A stretch of DNA of 64,000 nucleotides from Chryseolinea serpens (GCF_900129725.1 NZ_FQWQ01000001.1:1612001-1676000), one strand, 5' to 3'. Shown: positions 15,869 to 24,716, counted from the first letter of the stretch. Numbers and translations are program-made. Notes: generated by a model not told the origin, from the letters alone.

Positions 15869-18304
15869 TTATTCGCTGCGCAATGAATTCACCGGGTTGG
15901 CCAACGCGGCACGGATGGCCTGATAACTCACCGTGAGCGTCACAATGGCCAGCACCGAAACCAAACTGATCACAAACGTCAACGAGGTGATCTCCGTGTG
16001 GTATATAAAATTCGACAGCCACTGATTCATAAAGTAATACGACAGCGGCACGGCCACACAAAAACCGATCGCGATCAATAGCGCAAAGTCGCGATAGATC
16101 AGCAACAGGATGCTGCGCACGTTCGCACCCAACACCTTGCGCACACCGATCTCCTTCACCTTTCGCTGCACCGTGAACAGCACGAGGCCATATACACCCA
16201 GGCACGAGATCAAAATCGCAATACCGGTAAAAGACTGGATGATCGTACCAAAATTTTCATAATTCGAATATTGGCTCTGCAGGCTTTCATCCAGGAAACT
16301 GTACTCAAATGCCTTCTCGGGAAAAAGCTTGTTCCAATCGCCTTCGAGTTTTTGAATGATGCTGTGGCCGTCGGCGTTGGCGAACGTGATGGAGAGCGTG
16401 TTGAACTGATCCGGACTCAGGTCCATCACCAGCGCCGACATGGGTACGGTGAGCGAAGCGAAATTGAAATCCTTTACCACGCCAACCACTTTACCTTTTT
16501 TGCCTTCTTTGTTCACCGTTTTGCCGATGGCTTTCTCCGGTGTCTCCCATTTGAATTCGCGTACGGCCGTTTCGTTCACCACATAGGCTTCGGCCGCGTC
16601 GGTTCCATAGTTCCGGCTAAAGCCGCGACCGGCAACAACTTCCATATCATACGATTTCAAAAAGTCATAGTCCACCGACATGTTCGCGATGAACAGGTTG
16701 TCTTCCGTCGTAAATCCCTCGGGAACGATGCCCCGGTACACAACGCCCAGCCCGGGCGCACCCGACGACAGCGTGGTCTGCTTCACACCACTCAACCCTT
16801 CGGCCCGGTCGCGGAAAGTTTGCAGCCGCAGGCTAAAGGCGGAGTCGCGTTGACTGAAGATGCCATTCAGGTTTTGGCTGGCCAATGGAATGTTGATCAC
16901 CTGCGACCGCTGAAAACCCAGCGGCCGGTCCTCCAGGTAACGGAGCTGCTTCACAATGAGCAACGACGCCGACAGCAGCATGCACGCAATGGCCAACTGG
17001 AAAACCACCAGGGCCTTGCGCAAAAATTGATTCCCTCCCTCCGAACCGCCACGCCCCTTCAAGGCATTCACCGACTCGAATTGCGTCACAAAATACGCGG
17101 GATACCCACCGGCCAGCGCCGTAATAAAGGCGAGGAGCAACGCCGAAGCGATCAGCAGCTTGCCATCCACCACTTCACCAAACACCAGGTGCTTCCCGGT
17201 CAGCAGGTTCAGCAAGGGCAACATAAAATGAAACGCGACATAGGCAATGCCCATCGACACCAGCGAAAACAAAAAGCTTTCCGCCAGGAACTGCAGGATG
17301 AGTTGATATTTCATCGACCCCAGGATCTTCCGGATGCCGATCTCCTTGATGCGCGTGAACGACTGCGCCGTGCTGAGGTTGATGTAGTTGATGCACGCGA
17401 TGATCAACGTGAGCACACCGATGCCCATAAAAATATAAAGGTTGGCCAGGGAGTTGGTCGACGACGGTTCGGCCAGCAGCGTGCTTTTTAAATGAATGTC
17501 CACCATCGGCATGAGTTGAAAGACCTGCCCCACCAGGAACCGCGGCTGTGCATATTTTTTCAGGAACGCGCCCATCTCCTGGTTGATTTGGTTGGGGGTG
17601 GTGCCGGGTTTCAGCAACACATACGTGTAGGAGTGACTGATGATGAAGTTGATCGCCAGGTTGTCCCTCAGCACCTTTGCCGTTTCGGGTGTTTCCAGGT
17701 CGAACATGTTGTCATAGGGCACCAGCATGTTGAAGCGCAGGTGCGACTGTTCCGGAAAGTCTTTCACCACGCCTATCACTTTAAAGCTATTGCGTCCGCT
17801 AAAAATAAGCGACTCTCCAATCGGGTTGGCATCGCCGAAATATTTCTTTGCCATTTCCTCGTTGATGAGCACCGTGAACTTGTCACACAACGCGCGCTTG
17901 GGGTTGCCCTTCACAAAATCGAACGTAAACATTTTGGTGATGGCCGAGTCGGCAAACAGGATGCTCGACTCTTCAAAGGCCTCCGGGTTGTTCGGACGCG
18001 TGATGCTGACGTTGCGCAAATACAGCCGCGCCGTCTCCTCCACCTCGGGAAAGTAATCTTTCAACACGGGGGCAATCGGCGGGGGCGAGCTGGCGATCTC
18101 CAGGCCATTGGGCGCCGTGTAGCGGAAGCGATACAGGCGGGCAGCTTTCTCATGAAAACGATCGTAGCCGACCTCGCTTCGCACATAGGTGATGATGAGC
18201 AGCGCCAGCGTCAATCCGCAGGTAAGGCCCACGAAGTTGATGAGCGAGTAGGCCTTGTACTTCACAATGTTGCGAAAGGCGGTTTTGAAAAAGTTCTTCA
18301 GCAT
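15869..18304 (-). CDS. FtsX/MacB-type ABC transporter permease
   Basis: A complete 811-residue permease. A first helix (YSLINFVGLTCGLTLALLII, about residues 18-38) leads into a MacB-like periplasmic domain; an FtsX block with EIGIRKILGS lies near residues 300-400; a second periplasmic domain follows; and a C-terminal FtsX block with EIGVRKVLGA occupies about 690-805. This duplicated layout is typical of Cytophagales permeases that work with a LolD/MacB-like ATPase. It probably exports lipids, peptides or antibiotics, but no ATPase or membrane-fusion protein is next to it. It is a paralogue of the protein truncated at the left edge. Confidence 0.93.
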   Translation of the reverse strand: MLKNFFKTAFRNIVKYKAYSLINFVGLTCGLTLALLIITYVRSEVGYDRFHEKAARLYRFRYTAPNGLEIASSPPPIAPVLKDYFPEVEETARLYLRNVSITRPNNPEAFEESSILFADSAITKMFTFDFVKGNPKRALCDKFTVLINEEMAKKYFGDANPIGESLIFSGRNSFKVIGVVKDFPEQSHLRFNMLVPYDNMFDLETPETAKVLRDNLAINFIISHSYTYVLLKPGTTPNQINQEMGAFLKKYAQPRFLVGQVFQLMPMVDIHLKSTLLAEPSSTNSLANLYIFMGIGVLTLIIACINYINLSTAQSFTRIKEIGIRKILGSMKYQLILQFLAESFLFSLVSMGIAYVAFHFMLPLLNLLTGKHLVFGEVVDGKLLIASALLLAFITALAGGYPAYFVTQFESVNALKGRGGSEGGNQFLRKALVVFQLAIACMLLSASLLIVKQLRYLEDRPLGFQRSQVINIPLASQNLNGIFSQRDSAFSLRLQTFRDRAEGLSGVKQTTLSSGAPGLGVVYRGIVPEGFTTEDNLFIANMSVDYDFLKSYDMEVVAGRGFSRNYGTDAAEAYVVNETAVREFKWETPEKAIGKTVNKEGKKGKVVGVVKDFNFASLTVPMSALVMDLSPDQFNTLSITFANADGHSIIQKLEGDWNKLFPEKAFEYSFLDESLQSQYSNYENFGTIIQSFTGIAILISCLGVYGLVLFTVQRKVKEIGVRKVLGANVRSILLLIYRDFALLIAIGFCVAVPLSYYFMNQWLSNFIYHTEITSLTFVISLVSVLAIVTLTVSYQAIRAALANPVNSLRSE

Positions 18305-18746
18305 AGTTTAGTATTTAGTCCTGAGTCTTTAGTCTTTAGCGCTTAGTCCCAGGCAATTTACTAACTACCAATGACTCTGGACTAAAGACGAACGCAAAGT
18401 ACCCCGGAACACGTTAGGTTTAACGCCGCTTGTCAAGGGGCTAACAGGTTGGCTACGTAAAACGATTTTATGAGGTTGTTGTATTGTGATGGAAGGGACC
18501 AGGAGAAAGTTGTAAGGCGTCGCGAAAGTAAACAGCGGCGGGCGATGGTTTAGGATGAGGGGCGTGCCCCTCGTACCTTGGGTCGGGCTGTCCGCTATAC
18601 TCCTCGCGCCCCCTCACCGGCCCGCGCTGCTGCGGGGTGCCGCTGCCATCCCTCACGCAGCCGTGCACACCGAATGTTTTGAAGCCCGGGTTTAAACATC
18701 GAAAACAAAAAATTCTTACCTTCAACACGCGATATCCCCCGACCCT
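18305..18746. other. Gene-free region with conserved intergenic palindrome
   Basis: Next to the permease start is a degenerate tandem of TTTAGTC/TTAGTC words (18304-18385). A short perfect hairpin GAGGGGC-GT-GCCCCTC lies at 18557-18572, followed by a GC-rich structured element at 18582-18659 described separately. No gene was recognised; an opposite-strand frame running on into the AraC gene is its antisense shadow. Confidence 0.6.
18582..18659. ncRNA. Conserved Bacteroidota intergenic palindromic element (GTCGGGCT.TCCGCTATA ... GCCGCT..ATCCCT.ACGCA)
   Basis: The ends GTCGGGCTGTCCGCTATA and GGTGCCGCTGCCATCCCTCA frame a variable GC-rich middle. I recall the same end blocks, around unrelated hairpins, in intergenic regions of many Flavobacteria and Sphingobacteria (there GTCGGGCTATCCGC and GCCGCTTCAATCCCTAACGCA). 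It may be a structured RNA or a mobile palindrome; its function is unknown to me. The class 'ncRNA' is a guess from conservation of the ends. Confidence 0.4.
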
Positions 18747-19577
18747 GTGCAATCCGTTCAAATCTTCTTGCCCCACGACGCGGTGAAGCCCTACATTGGT
18801 TACTACGGCTTCTTCACCCACGAAATCGATGGGTGGACAAAAGACTACATCCTCCCCCTCCCCGCCCTGCGCGAACACACCATACAGATCTTCCCCGACG
18901 AGGTGCCCAACCTCTTCAGCACGCAACGCGAATTCAGCGTGGCCCGCTGCAACATCTTCGGCATGGCCGATCGCAGCTTTCTCAACAGTCACATGCCCCG
19001 CAAGTGCCGTCGTCTGCAGATCTCGTTCACGCCCACGGGGTTGTTCCACCTCACCGGCATTCCCGCCCCATCCTTCACCAATTCGCTCGTGGACGCCCGC
19101 GAGGTGTGGGGTCCGGCGGTGAACACCCTGGTCGAACAACTCATGGCAAATACCGACCTGCGCCGGCAAGCCACACTTCTCGACGCATTCTTCCTGGACC
19201 TCATCCAAGCCCGCAAAAAGATCCATCACCAACCCGAAATCGCCGGGGTGGCCACCGACATCTTCTCGCGCCCCTTCCCGTTCGACATCCGCGCCATGGC
19301 ACAACGGTGCCACAAGAGCACGCGCCAATTCGAACGCAACTTTAAGGAACACGTGGGCATCAGCGCCCAGCGGTTCAACACCCTCAACCGGTTCATCCAC
19401 GCCAACGTGATGAAACACAAACAGCCCCAAAAAAGCTGGGAAGCCATCGCCTTTGCCTGCGGCTACTACGACCTCCACCACCTGGCCAAAGATTTCGCGG
19501 CCTTGGGACGCTCCAACATCACCACCTTCCGCGGCTACGACTACCCGGGCGACGTGGTCGTTGCCAAACAACACTGA
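18747..19577 (+). CDS. AraC-family transcriptional regulator
   Basis: A 276-residue protein. The N-terminal 130 residues resemble the DUF6597-type sensor (PHDAVKPYIGYYGFF, ISFTPTGLFHLTGIPAPSFTNSLVDAREVWG). The C-terminal HTH_18 domain spans roughly residues 170-260, with MAQRCHKSTRQFERNFKEHVGISAQRF cut across the first helix-turn-helix and AIAFACGYYDLHHLAKDFAALG the second. It stands alone, so its targets are unknown. The start gives the full sensor domain; the effector cannot be told. Confidence 0.92.
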   Translation: MQSVQIFLPHDAVKPYIGYYGFFTHEIDGWTKDYILPLPALREHTIQIFPDEVPNLFSTQREFSVARCNIFGMADRSFLNSHMPRKCRRLQISFTPTGLFHLTGIPAPSFTNSLVDAREVWGPAVNTLVEQLMANTDLRRQATLLDAFFLDLIQARKKIHHQPEIAGVATDIFSRPFPFDIRAMAQRCHKSTRQFERNFKEHVGISAQRFNTLNRFIHANVMKHKQPQKSWEAIAFACGYYDLHHLAKDFAALGRSNITTFRGYDYPGDVVVAKQH

Positions 19578-20108
19578 CCAACCTAACATTGTCGTTTTTT
19601 TACCACCCCCTGCAATGGGGCTTCTGCTATCTTTGATTGGTAATTTCTTATTCCATACAACGGTAGGGACAGGCTACGGAGTACGTTGATCATACTGCGA
19701 CAAAAAATGCCCCTCCCCTGCCGTAAGAAAGTTGACCTATCGCAGGGCCGCAAGTGAAGCCATAGCCGGCGGCACACTTTATAAACGATCCGTTTCAGCG
19801 GGTCAAAAACATGGGCGGTTGATCGTTCAGGCAATGCTATCACCAAAGGCTCCAATCGGGTTCGTTGTTTGATATCTTCGCCACGTTACTGGGTGAGCAT
19901 GATCAGAATGCATCAACCGCTTTTTTATCAGGTCTTTAACGCCGCCCGGATCGAATGGAGCGGTCCCCTCCGCTGTCAACCAGACATCCCTTCGCCACCC
20001 TCGCACTTCAGCCGCCATTGTTACCGTCCATCCAGTGCCCTGTCGCGCACCCTCGGAAAATTCGTAGCTTGCTATACTATCGATCAACATCCTAAACCCA
20101 TATCTCCT
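19578..20108. other. Gene-free region between AraC gene and TIM-barrel gene
   Basis: These 531 bases show no recognisable gene, repeat or terminator. Frames on both strands exist (for example 19583-19855 on the minus strand, and an upstream extension of the following gene) but none has a protein-like composition. CCCCCTGCAATGGGG near 19608 is a weak hairpin. Confidence 0.5.
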
Positions 20109-21038
20109 ATGACCAACAGAAGAGACGCCCTGAAAACACTGGGACTCGTTACCGGCGCCGCGCTGGCCCCTCAGACCAGTTTCGGAAAAGAACAAAAGAA
20201 GCCTACCGGCAAATTCAAATTCTGTCTCAATACCAGCACCATCAGCGGCCAAAAGCCGGGCGTTCAAAAGTCAATCGAGATCGCGGCGCGGGCCGGCTAC
20301 GATAGTGTGGAGCTGTGGGTGCCCGAAATAAAAGCCTTCAAGGAAGGTGGCAACTCGCTGAAGACCCTAAAGAAGCTCCTCGACGACAGCCACGTCACCG
20401 TCGAAGACGCCATCGGCTTTGCGCCGTGGATGGTGGAAGACGACACGCAACGTGCCGCGGGGTTTGCGCAAATGAAAGAAGAAATGGAAATGATGGCCGA
20501 ACTGGGATGCACGCGCATTGCCGCGCCCTCGTCGGGTGTCAAGACGGATGTGCCCCTGGACCTTTTTAAGGTGGGCGAACGCTATAAACAATTGCTGGAC
20601 CTGGGGCGCAAGACTGGCGTGATGCCTTTGCTGGAATTCTGGGGATCGTCGCCCGTGTTCTATCATTTCGGCCAGGCATTGATGGCGGCGGCGGTGGCCA
20701 ACGATCCGGATGCACGCATTCTCCCGGATGTCTACCACCTGTTCCGCGGTGGCTCGGGCTTCGATTGCCTCAAGATGGTGAACGGAAAACTGATCGACGT
20801 CATCCACATGAACGACTACCCATCAGACGTTCCGCGCGAACAACAAAAAGATTCGAACCGCGTCTACCCGGGCGATGGTGTGGCACCCCTCAAACAGATT
20901 CTGACCGATCTGTCGAACATGGGCGGCACAAAAGTGCTGTCGCTGGAGCTCTTCAATCTCGACTACTGGAAGAACGATGCCCTCACCGTGGCCAAGACCG
21001 GAGTCGAAAAGATGCGAAAGGTTGTGGCGATGATCTAA
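20109..21038 (+). CDS. Tat-exported sugar phosphate isomerase/epimerase-like TIM barrel
   Basis: A 309-residue protein taken from the ATG at 20109, because that start gives a Tat signal (TNRRDALKTLGLVTGAALAP) and upstream codons do not look coding. The remainder is a xylose-isomerase-like AP endonuclease family 2 barrel (KSIEIAARAGYDSVELWVPE, DVYHLFRGGSGFDCLKMVNG, DVIHMNDYPSD, and VLSLELFNLDYW near the end). Such periplasmic proteins isomerise or epimerise sugars or keto-sugars; many in Bacteroidota act beside GMC or Gfo/Idh oxidoreductases. The substrate is unknown. Confidence 0.9.
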   Translation: MTNRRDALKTLGLVTGAALAPQTSFGKEQKKPTGKFKFCLNTSTISGQKPGVQKSIEIAARAGYDSVELWVPEIKAFKEGGNSLKTLKKLLDDSHVTVEDAIGFAPWMVEDDTQRAAGFAQMKEEMEMMAELGCTRIAAPSSGVKTDVPLDLFKVGERYKQLLDLGRKTGVMPLLEFWGSSPVFYHFGQALMAAAVANDPDARILPDVYHLFRGGSGFDCLKMVNGKLIDVIHMNDYPSDVPREQQKDSNRVYPGDGVAPLKQILTDLSNMGGTKVLSLELFNLDYWKNDALTVAKTGVEKMRKVVAMI

Positions 21039-21057
21039 CCTGTGATGACAAAAAAAC

Positions 21058-21096
21058 GAAGGCGCAAAGTTTGTTTACACCAAACTTTGCGCCTTC
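21058..21096. terminator. Bidirectional terminator between convergent genes
   Basis: A perfect 16-bp stem (GAAGGCGCAAAGTTTG at 21058-21073; CAAACTTTGCGCCTTC at 21081-21096) with a seven-base loop. On the minus strand it is followed by a run of eight T-rich bases (GTTTTTTTGTC), so it clearly ends the lipoprotein gene at 21117; it may also stop the plus-strand gene ending at 21038. Confidence 0.85.
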
Positions 21097-21116
21097 CTCC
21101 TTGAATAGCCTATGCT

Positions 21117-21617
21117 TTAGGGCACGTCCACGGCAATCCCGGGCGGCTCCACAAAATCGACACCCGCGCCAAAATAGCCAAGATAATAGGCCGTGAGATC
21201 CTCATAAAAAACCGAATACGATCCTGCGTTCACCTCGAACCGCATCGACTGACCGTCGTTCACGATCGCCACACCTTCATAATGACAAGGGACAGTGGTA
21301 AAGAAAAAGCGCACCTCGTGTTCGGTAATGGTGTAGCTCTTTACCAGGATCTTTTCAAGTTGCTTCTCTGTCAACCTCCACCCGGCACATTGTTTATCAT
21401 ACTCCGGATAAACTACCGAGGCGTGATCCACCTTCTTTTTGTACTCCGTGATCTTAACCTTTTTCACATGCAGAGAATCCTTCGCGCGGAAAACGCGCGC
21501 ACCGGTGGCGGCCTCGGGCAACATCACGGTGTCGACGGCAGGCGCGCCAGCTTTTACGATGTGACAGCAACCGCTGGCCATCAACATCAAAAACACATAC
21601 TTCATCATTTTAAGCAT
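21117..21617 (-). CDS. Hypothetical lipoprotein
   Basis: A 166-residue protein with a short signal peptide (MMKYVFLMLMASGC) that ends in a lipobox-like ASGC, so it is probably a lipoprotein. The mature part has a lysine-rich stretch (VKKVKITEYKKKVDHASVVYPEYDKQCAGWRLTEKQLEKILV) and ends in an acidic aromatic tail (DLTAYYLGYFGAGVDFVEPPG). No family was recognised. It is a single gene ended by a strong terminator. Either of the first two methionines could start it. Confidence 0.7.
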   Translation of the reverse strand: MLKMMKYVFLMLMASGCCHIVKAGAPAVDTVMLPEAATGARVFRAKDSLHVKKVKITEYKKKVDHASVVYPEYDKQCAGWRLTEKQLEKILVKSYTITEHEVRFFFTTVPCHYEGVAIVNDGQSMRFEVNAGSYSVFYEDLTAYYLGYFGAGVDFVEPPGIAVDVP

Positions 21618-21840
21618 ACGAGATTAAATTTTACTATTAGACAGTGGCAAAGTTATGGTCGCCTACTGAAACTGGATTGCAGTTTGAAGCTTGTGATTTT
21701 TTGACGGAAGTGATATGAAAATGGAGATTGTTTCTTTAGAGGGATCGGAGGAATGGAGGGTGTTGGGGGAGTTGATTTTAGGTTTGATGATGTAAGGTTT
21801 GGGGGTTGGTGAGATTGAAGCGCGCTGGAAGCTGAATAGG

Positions 21841-21863
21841 CTTGTTGGTGAGACACCAACAAG
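21841..21863. repeat. Palindromic repeat, GTTGTTGGTG family, copy 4
   Basis: CTTGTTGGTG (21841-21850) and CACCAACAAG (21854-21863) pair perfectly around AGA and are followed by AGGGCGGGC. Confidence 0.8.
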
Positions 21864-21905
21864 AGGGCGGGCAATTCTTTAATGCAGTGGGTGTATATTG
21901 AGGGC

Positions 21906-21932
21906 ATTTGTTGGTGAAGCAATGCCAACACA
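21906..21932. repeat. Palindromic repeat, GTTGTTGGTG family, copy 5 (degenerate)
   Basis: TTTGTTGGTG and GCCAACACAAG flank AAGCAAT, followed by GGCGGAGGCGG. A further decayed copy lies at the same place beside the duplicated unit (around 22890-22920, GGTGAAGAAGCATCAACATGGGCGAGGG), showing that the repeat was carried in the duplication. Confidence 0.65.
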
Positions 21933-21949
21933 AGGGCGGAGGCGGTTGC

Positions 21950-22558
21950 TTATTTTGTGGCGACGAATAAGTCCTCGAAACCCCAGTCGTCCTCGCCTTG
22001 TTTGTTCTTCAGGATTTCTCCATAGTTTATTACCAACGTGTCTGCACTCAACTTCGTAATAAATAAATCACCCTTGGCGTCCTTGCCATAGATCATCAGG
22101 GAGCTCTCGGGCGCGCGTTTTAAAGTGAAGGCAAACAGGACGAAATATGGATTCCTACTGTGGTATCCAACAGGAATCCGTATACCAGCGGAATCTGCAT
22201 ACCAGCGATAGCAAATACCTGAAAAATTTTTCCTGAACGATTTTCTAAAGCCGTCGAGCGGCGGCAGTTGTAGCGTATCCCATGCACAAAGCTCAAAAAC
22301 ATACTCACTGATAACGGAACGGCCTTCCTTCTTTTTTTTGGCAAAGCAACTGTGTTTGTCAAGTGTATACTGATATTTCCATCTTTTCCCAGGAAGAAGC
22401 GCTCTTAAAACGGCCACGTCTAGCGTGTCCTTTCTCATCGACAGACAGCTACTTTGTTGTGTTGGTATGGTAACGCGGGCATGAAAAAGAATCTTTTTCC
22501 ACCACAACAGGCCTGCCACAACGGCTACTAACAAAATCCAGATCGCTTTTTTATACAT
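21950..22558 (-). CDS. Membrane-anchored protein of unknown function, tandem copy A
   Basis: A 202-residue protein with an N-terminal helix (AIWILLVAVVAGLLWWKKI, residues 5-23) and a periplasmic or extracellular domain with five cysteines. It is a close paralogue of the protein at 22930; the two share LSMRKDTLDVAVLRALLPGK, LPPLDGF, FSGICYRWYADSAG, LSADTLVINYGE and the tail KNKQGEDDWGFEDLFVA. The mature part (GKRWKYQYTLDKHSCFAKK, VFELCAWDTLQLPPLDG) looks like a small secreted beta protein. No known domain was recognised. It arose by tandem duplication with its upstream flank. Confidence 0.8.
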   Translation of the reverse strand: MYKKAIWILLVAVVAGLLWWKKILFHARVTIPTQQSSCLSMRKDTLDVAVLRALLPGKRWKYQYTLDKHSCFAKKKKEGRSVISEYVFELCAWDTLQLPPLDGFRKSFRKNFSGICYRWYADSAGIRIPVGYHSRNPYFVLFAFTLKRAPESSLMIYGKDAKGDLFITKLSADTLVINYGEILKNKQGEDDWGFEDLFVATK

Positions 22559-22929
22559 GTTGGCTATCGGCTAGGAAGATGCAAAACTTCCTCTCATACT
22601 ACAACACCGGGTTAGTAAAAAAGCAAAAAAATCAGGATGGCGACGCAAACGCTTTCGGCTGCTCGCAGAGCGAACCTTTCAGCCAGGATTTCTATCGGGG
22701 CGATCGGCCAGGGATAGAAATGGAAAGCCCGAAGTGCGGTGGGGAATGGGGGTGCCATTTGTTAGGGGACACTAACAAGTATTTTGATAGTGGTTTGGAA
22801 TGCTGCGGGTGTAAGGGCTGGCCGGACTTGGAATGGATAGCCCGGCCCGAGGTTTCCGAGGGGGCCGCCAAAGCGGAATGAGGCTGGAGGTTAGTGGTGA
22901 AGAAGCATCAACATGGGCGAGGGCAGTTG
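22559..22929. other. Gap between duplicated genes, with monooxygenase-gene remnant
   Basis: This 371-base gap includes the copied promoter of gene A, a remnant of the luciferase-like gene's 3' end (22632-22695), a palindrome (CATTTGTTAGGGGACACTAACAAG around 22757 in degenerate form) and a decayed GTTGTTGGTG-type copy near 22890. No intact gene was found. Confidence 0.6.
22632..22695 (-). pseudogene. Duplicated 3' end of the luciferase-like monooxygenase gene
   Basis: Read on the minus strand this gives IEILAERFALRAAESV, which matches YEILAESFALRVSESV at the C terminus of the monooxygenase encoded at 23609-24640. It lies at the same distance (977 bases) as the two duplicated genes, so it is the far end of the duplicated unit and not a functional gene. 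Confidence 0.8.
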
Positions 22930-23535
22930 TTATTCAGAGGCGACGAATAAGTCCTCGAAACCCCAATCGTCTTCGCCCTGTTTGTTCTTAAAGACTTCTC
23001 CATAGTTTATTACCAACGTATCTGCACTCAGCTTTGTAATTAATAAATAAGCATGGCCATCTTTGCCGTACACACTTAGATGGCTATGGGGTGAACGTCT
23101 CAGAGAATCGGCAAACAGGACGAAATATGGATTCCTACTCCTGTGTTCAAGAGGAATCCGCACACCAGCGGAGTCTGCATACCAGCGATAACAAATACCT
23201 GAAAAACTTTTTCTGAACGTTTTTTTAAAGCCGTCAAGGGGCGGGAGTTGCAGTGTATCCCATGTACAAAGCTCAAAAACATACTCGCTGATAAGGGAAC
23301 GGCCTTCCTTCCTTTTGGCAAAGCAACTATGCCTGTCCATTGTATATTGATATTTCCAACTTTTTCCAGGAAGAAGCGCTCTTAAAACGGCCACGTCAAG
23401 GGTATCTTTTCTCATCGACAGGCAACCACTTTGTTGTCTTGGTTTGGCTACGCGGGAATGAAAAAGGTTCTTTCCCCACCACAACAGGCCTGCCACGATG
23501 GCCACTAAAAAAATCCAAATCGCGTTTTTGTGCAT
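22930..23535 (-). CDS. Membrane-anchored protein of unknown function, tandem copy B
   Basis: A 201-residue paralogue of the protein at 21950, with the same N-terminal helix (AIWIFLVAIVAGLLWWGK), conserved cysteines and C-terminal tail. It differs by one codon in length (KKKKEGRS in copy A, KRKEGRS here) and by scattered changes, including LEHRSRNP against VGYHSRNP. Both frames are intact with mostly conservative changes, so both copies seem to be under selection. It starts 73 bases before the stop of the divergently placed unit's parent, the monooxygenase gene on the same strand. Function unknown. Confidence 0.82.
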   Translation of the reverse strand: MHKNAIWIFLVAIVAGLLWWGKNLFHSRVAKPRQQSGCLSMRKDTLDVAVLRALLPGKSWKYQYTMDRHSCFAKRKEGRSLISEYVFELCTWDTLQLPPLDGFKKTFRKSFSGICYRWYADSAGVRIPLEHRSRNPYFVLFADSLRRSPHSHLSVYGKDGHAYLLITKLSADTLVINYGEVFKNKQGEDDWGFEDLFVASE

Positions 23536-23608
23536 GCTCGCCAGTCAGACAGGAAGATGCAAAACTTCCTCTCCTACCACAACATCTGATCAGAAAAAAA
23601 GCGAAAAA

Positions 23609-24640
23609 TCAGGATTCCGACACAACACTTTCGGAAACTCGCAAGGCGAAACTCTCGGCCAGAATTTCATAAGATCTCAGCCGGTCCTCGAAGTCGTCGG
23701 CGAAAGTAGACATCACAATTTCGTCGGTGTTAAAATCCTTTGCCATTTTTTCGATTTTTCGTTTCACCACGTCGGGAGTGCCCACGATGGTGCGGTGGCG
23801 GTTGTAGAGTACGCGCTCCCATTCGTCGTGGGAATATTCATAGCCGCGCACCGATTCAAATGACGGCGACTCGTCGACCTTCCCTTTCTCAATGCTGAGC
23901 AGTCGATAGTCCATCACAGCCTGTACGCGGGCGACCTTCTCGTCTGTGTCGCCACAAAAAACAAAAACGCCCACGCTGGTCTGGGGCTCCGGCAATTCGG
24001 CCGACGGCTTGAAGTTCTGTCGATACGCCTGCAACGCTTCAGGGCCTCCGTTGGGATTGATGAATTGAGCAAACGACAAGGCCATGCCAAAATGCGCAGC
24101 GATGTAGGCACTCTCGCCACTGGACGTGAGCATCCACAAGGCGGGAGCCGTTTCAATATTGGGGATGGCGCGCACGCGATCGTGCACGGCGCCAGCTTGT
24201 GTGTCGAGATTCAGAAAACCTTTGAGATCCACCAGTTGCTGCACATAATCTTTGGGACTGAAGGTGTTGGACGGATTGAGCAACGAGGCCGTGAGCCTAT
24301 CGCCACCGGGGGCGCGACCTACACCAAGGTCGATGCGACCGGGGTACAGGGCCTCCAGCAAGCGAAAGTTCTCCGCCACTTTTAAGGCGCTGTGGTTGGG
24401 TAGCATGATGCCGCCCGACCCAAACCGGAGATGTTTTGTTTCCGCCGCAAGCCGGGCGATAAACACTTCCGGCGCGGCGCCAGCCAACGTATTGATGTTG
24501 TGATGTTCAGAAAGCCAGTAGCGCGTATAGCCCAGCTTGTCCACAAAACGGGCGAGGGCGATGGATTCCTGGAGGGCTTCTGCGGCCGTGGTTCCCCGGC
24601 GGATGGGGGTTTGGTCCAGCACACTTAATTTCAACTTCAT
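23609..24640 (-). CDS. LLM-class flavin-dependent oxidoreductase (luciferase-like)
   Basis: A 343-residue protein of the single-component luciferase-like group: SVLDQTPIRRGTTAAEALQE at residues 5-24, then LGYTRYWLSEHHN and PGRIDLGVGRAPGGD, with FGSGGIMLPNHSALKVAENF between them, are hallmarks of the YhbW/MsnO8-type family. These proteins bind FMN and act as monooxygenases or reductases on unknown substrates. The end (YEILAESFALRVSESVVSES) is copied upstream of the neighbouring duplicated gene. It is likely transcribed alone; a large inverted repeat separates it from the SIS gene. Confidence 0.92.
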   Translation of the reverse strand: MKLKLSVLDQTPIRRGTTAAEALQESIALARFVDKLGYTRYWLSEHHNINTLAGAAPEVFIARLAAETKHLRFGSGGIMLPNHSALKVAENFRLLEALYPGRIDLGVGRAPGGDRLTASLLNPSNTFSPKDYVQQLVDLKGFLNLDTQAGAVHDRVRAIPNIETAPALWMLTSSGESAYIAAHFGMALSFAQFINPNGGPEALQAYRQNFKPSAELPEPQTSVGVFVFCGDTDEKVARVQAVMDYRLLSIEKGKVDESPSFESVRGYEYSHDEWERVLYNRHRTIVGTPDVVKRKIEKMAKDFNTDEIVMSTFADDFEDRLRSYEILAESFALRVSESVVSES

Positions 24641-24716
24641 CTTTTGGAGTGAGGGATTCTTGTTCGGGATAGAACAGCGTGGCGGGAAAAGTAGTTTGGC
24701 TGGTCTGAAGTTTTTT

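Larger units (their letters stand above)
21618..21949. other. Gene-free region with GTTGTTGGTG-type palindromes
   Basis: This 332-base region lies between the lipoprotein gene and the first of two duplicated genes. It contains two members of the TTGTTGGTG palindrome family, each followed by GGGCGG. Nothing else was found. Confidence 0.65.

Noticed and set aside
19583-19855. 90-residue minus-strand frame in the gap after the AraC gene
   Set aside because: No domain, signal peptide or linked gene supports it, and codon use is unlike the neighbouring real genes.
19869-20108. Longer start for the Tat-exported TIM-barrel gene
   Set aside because: The upstream 80 codons do not look like protein, and the ATG at 20109 places a twin-arginine signal exactly at the N terminus.
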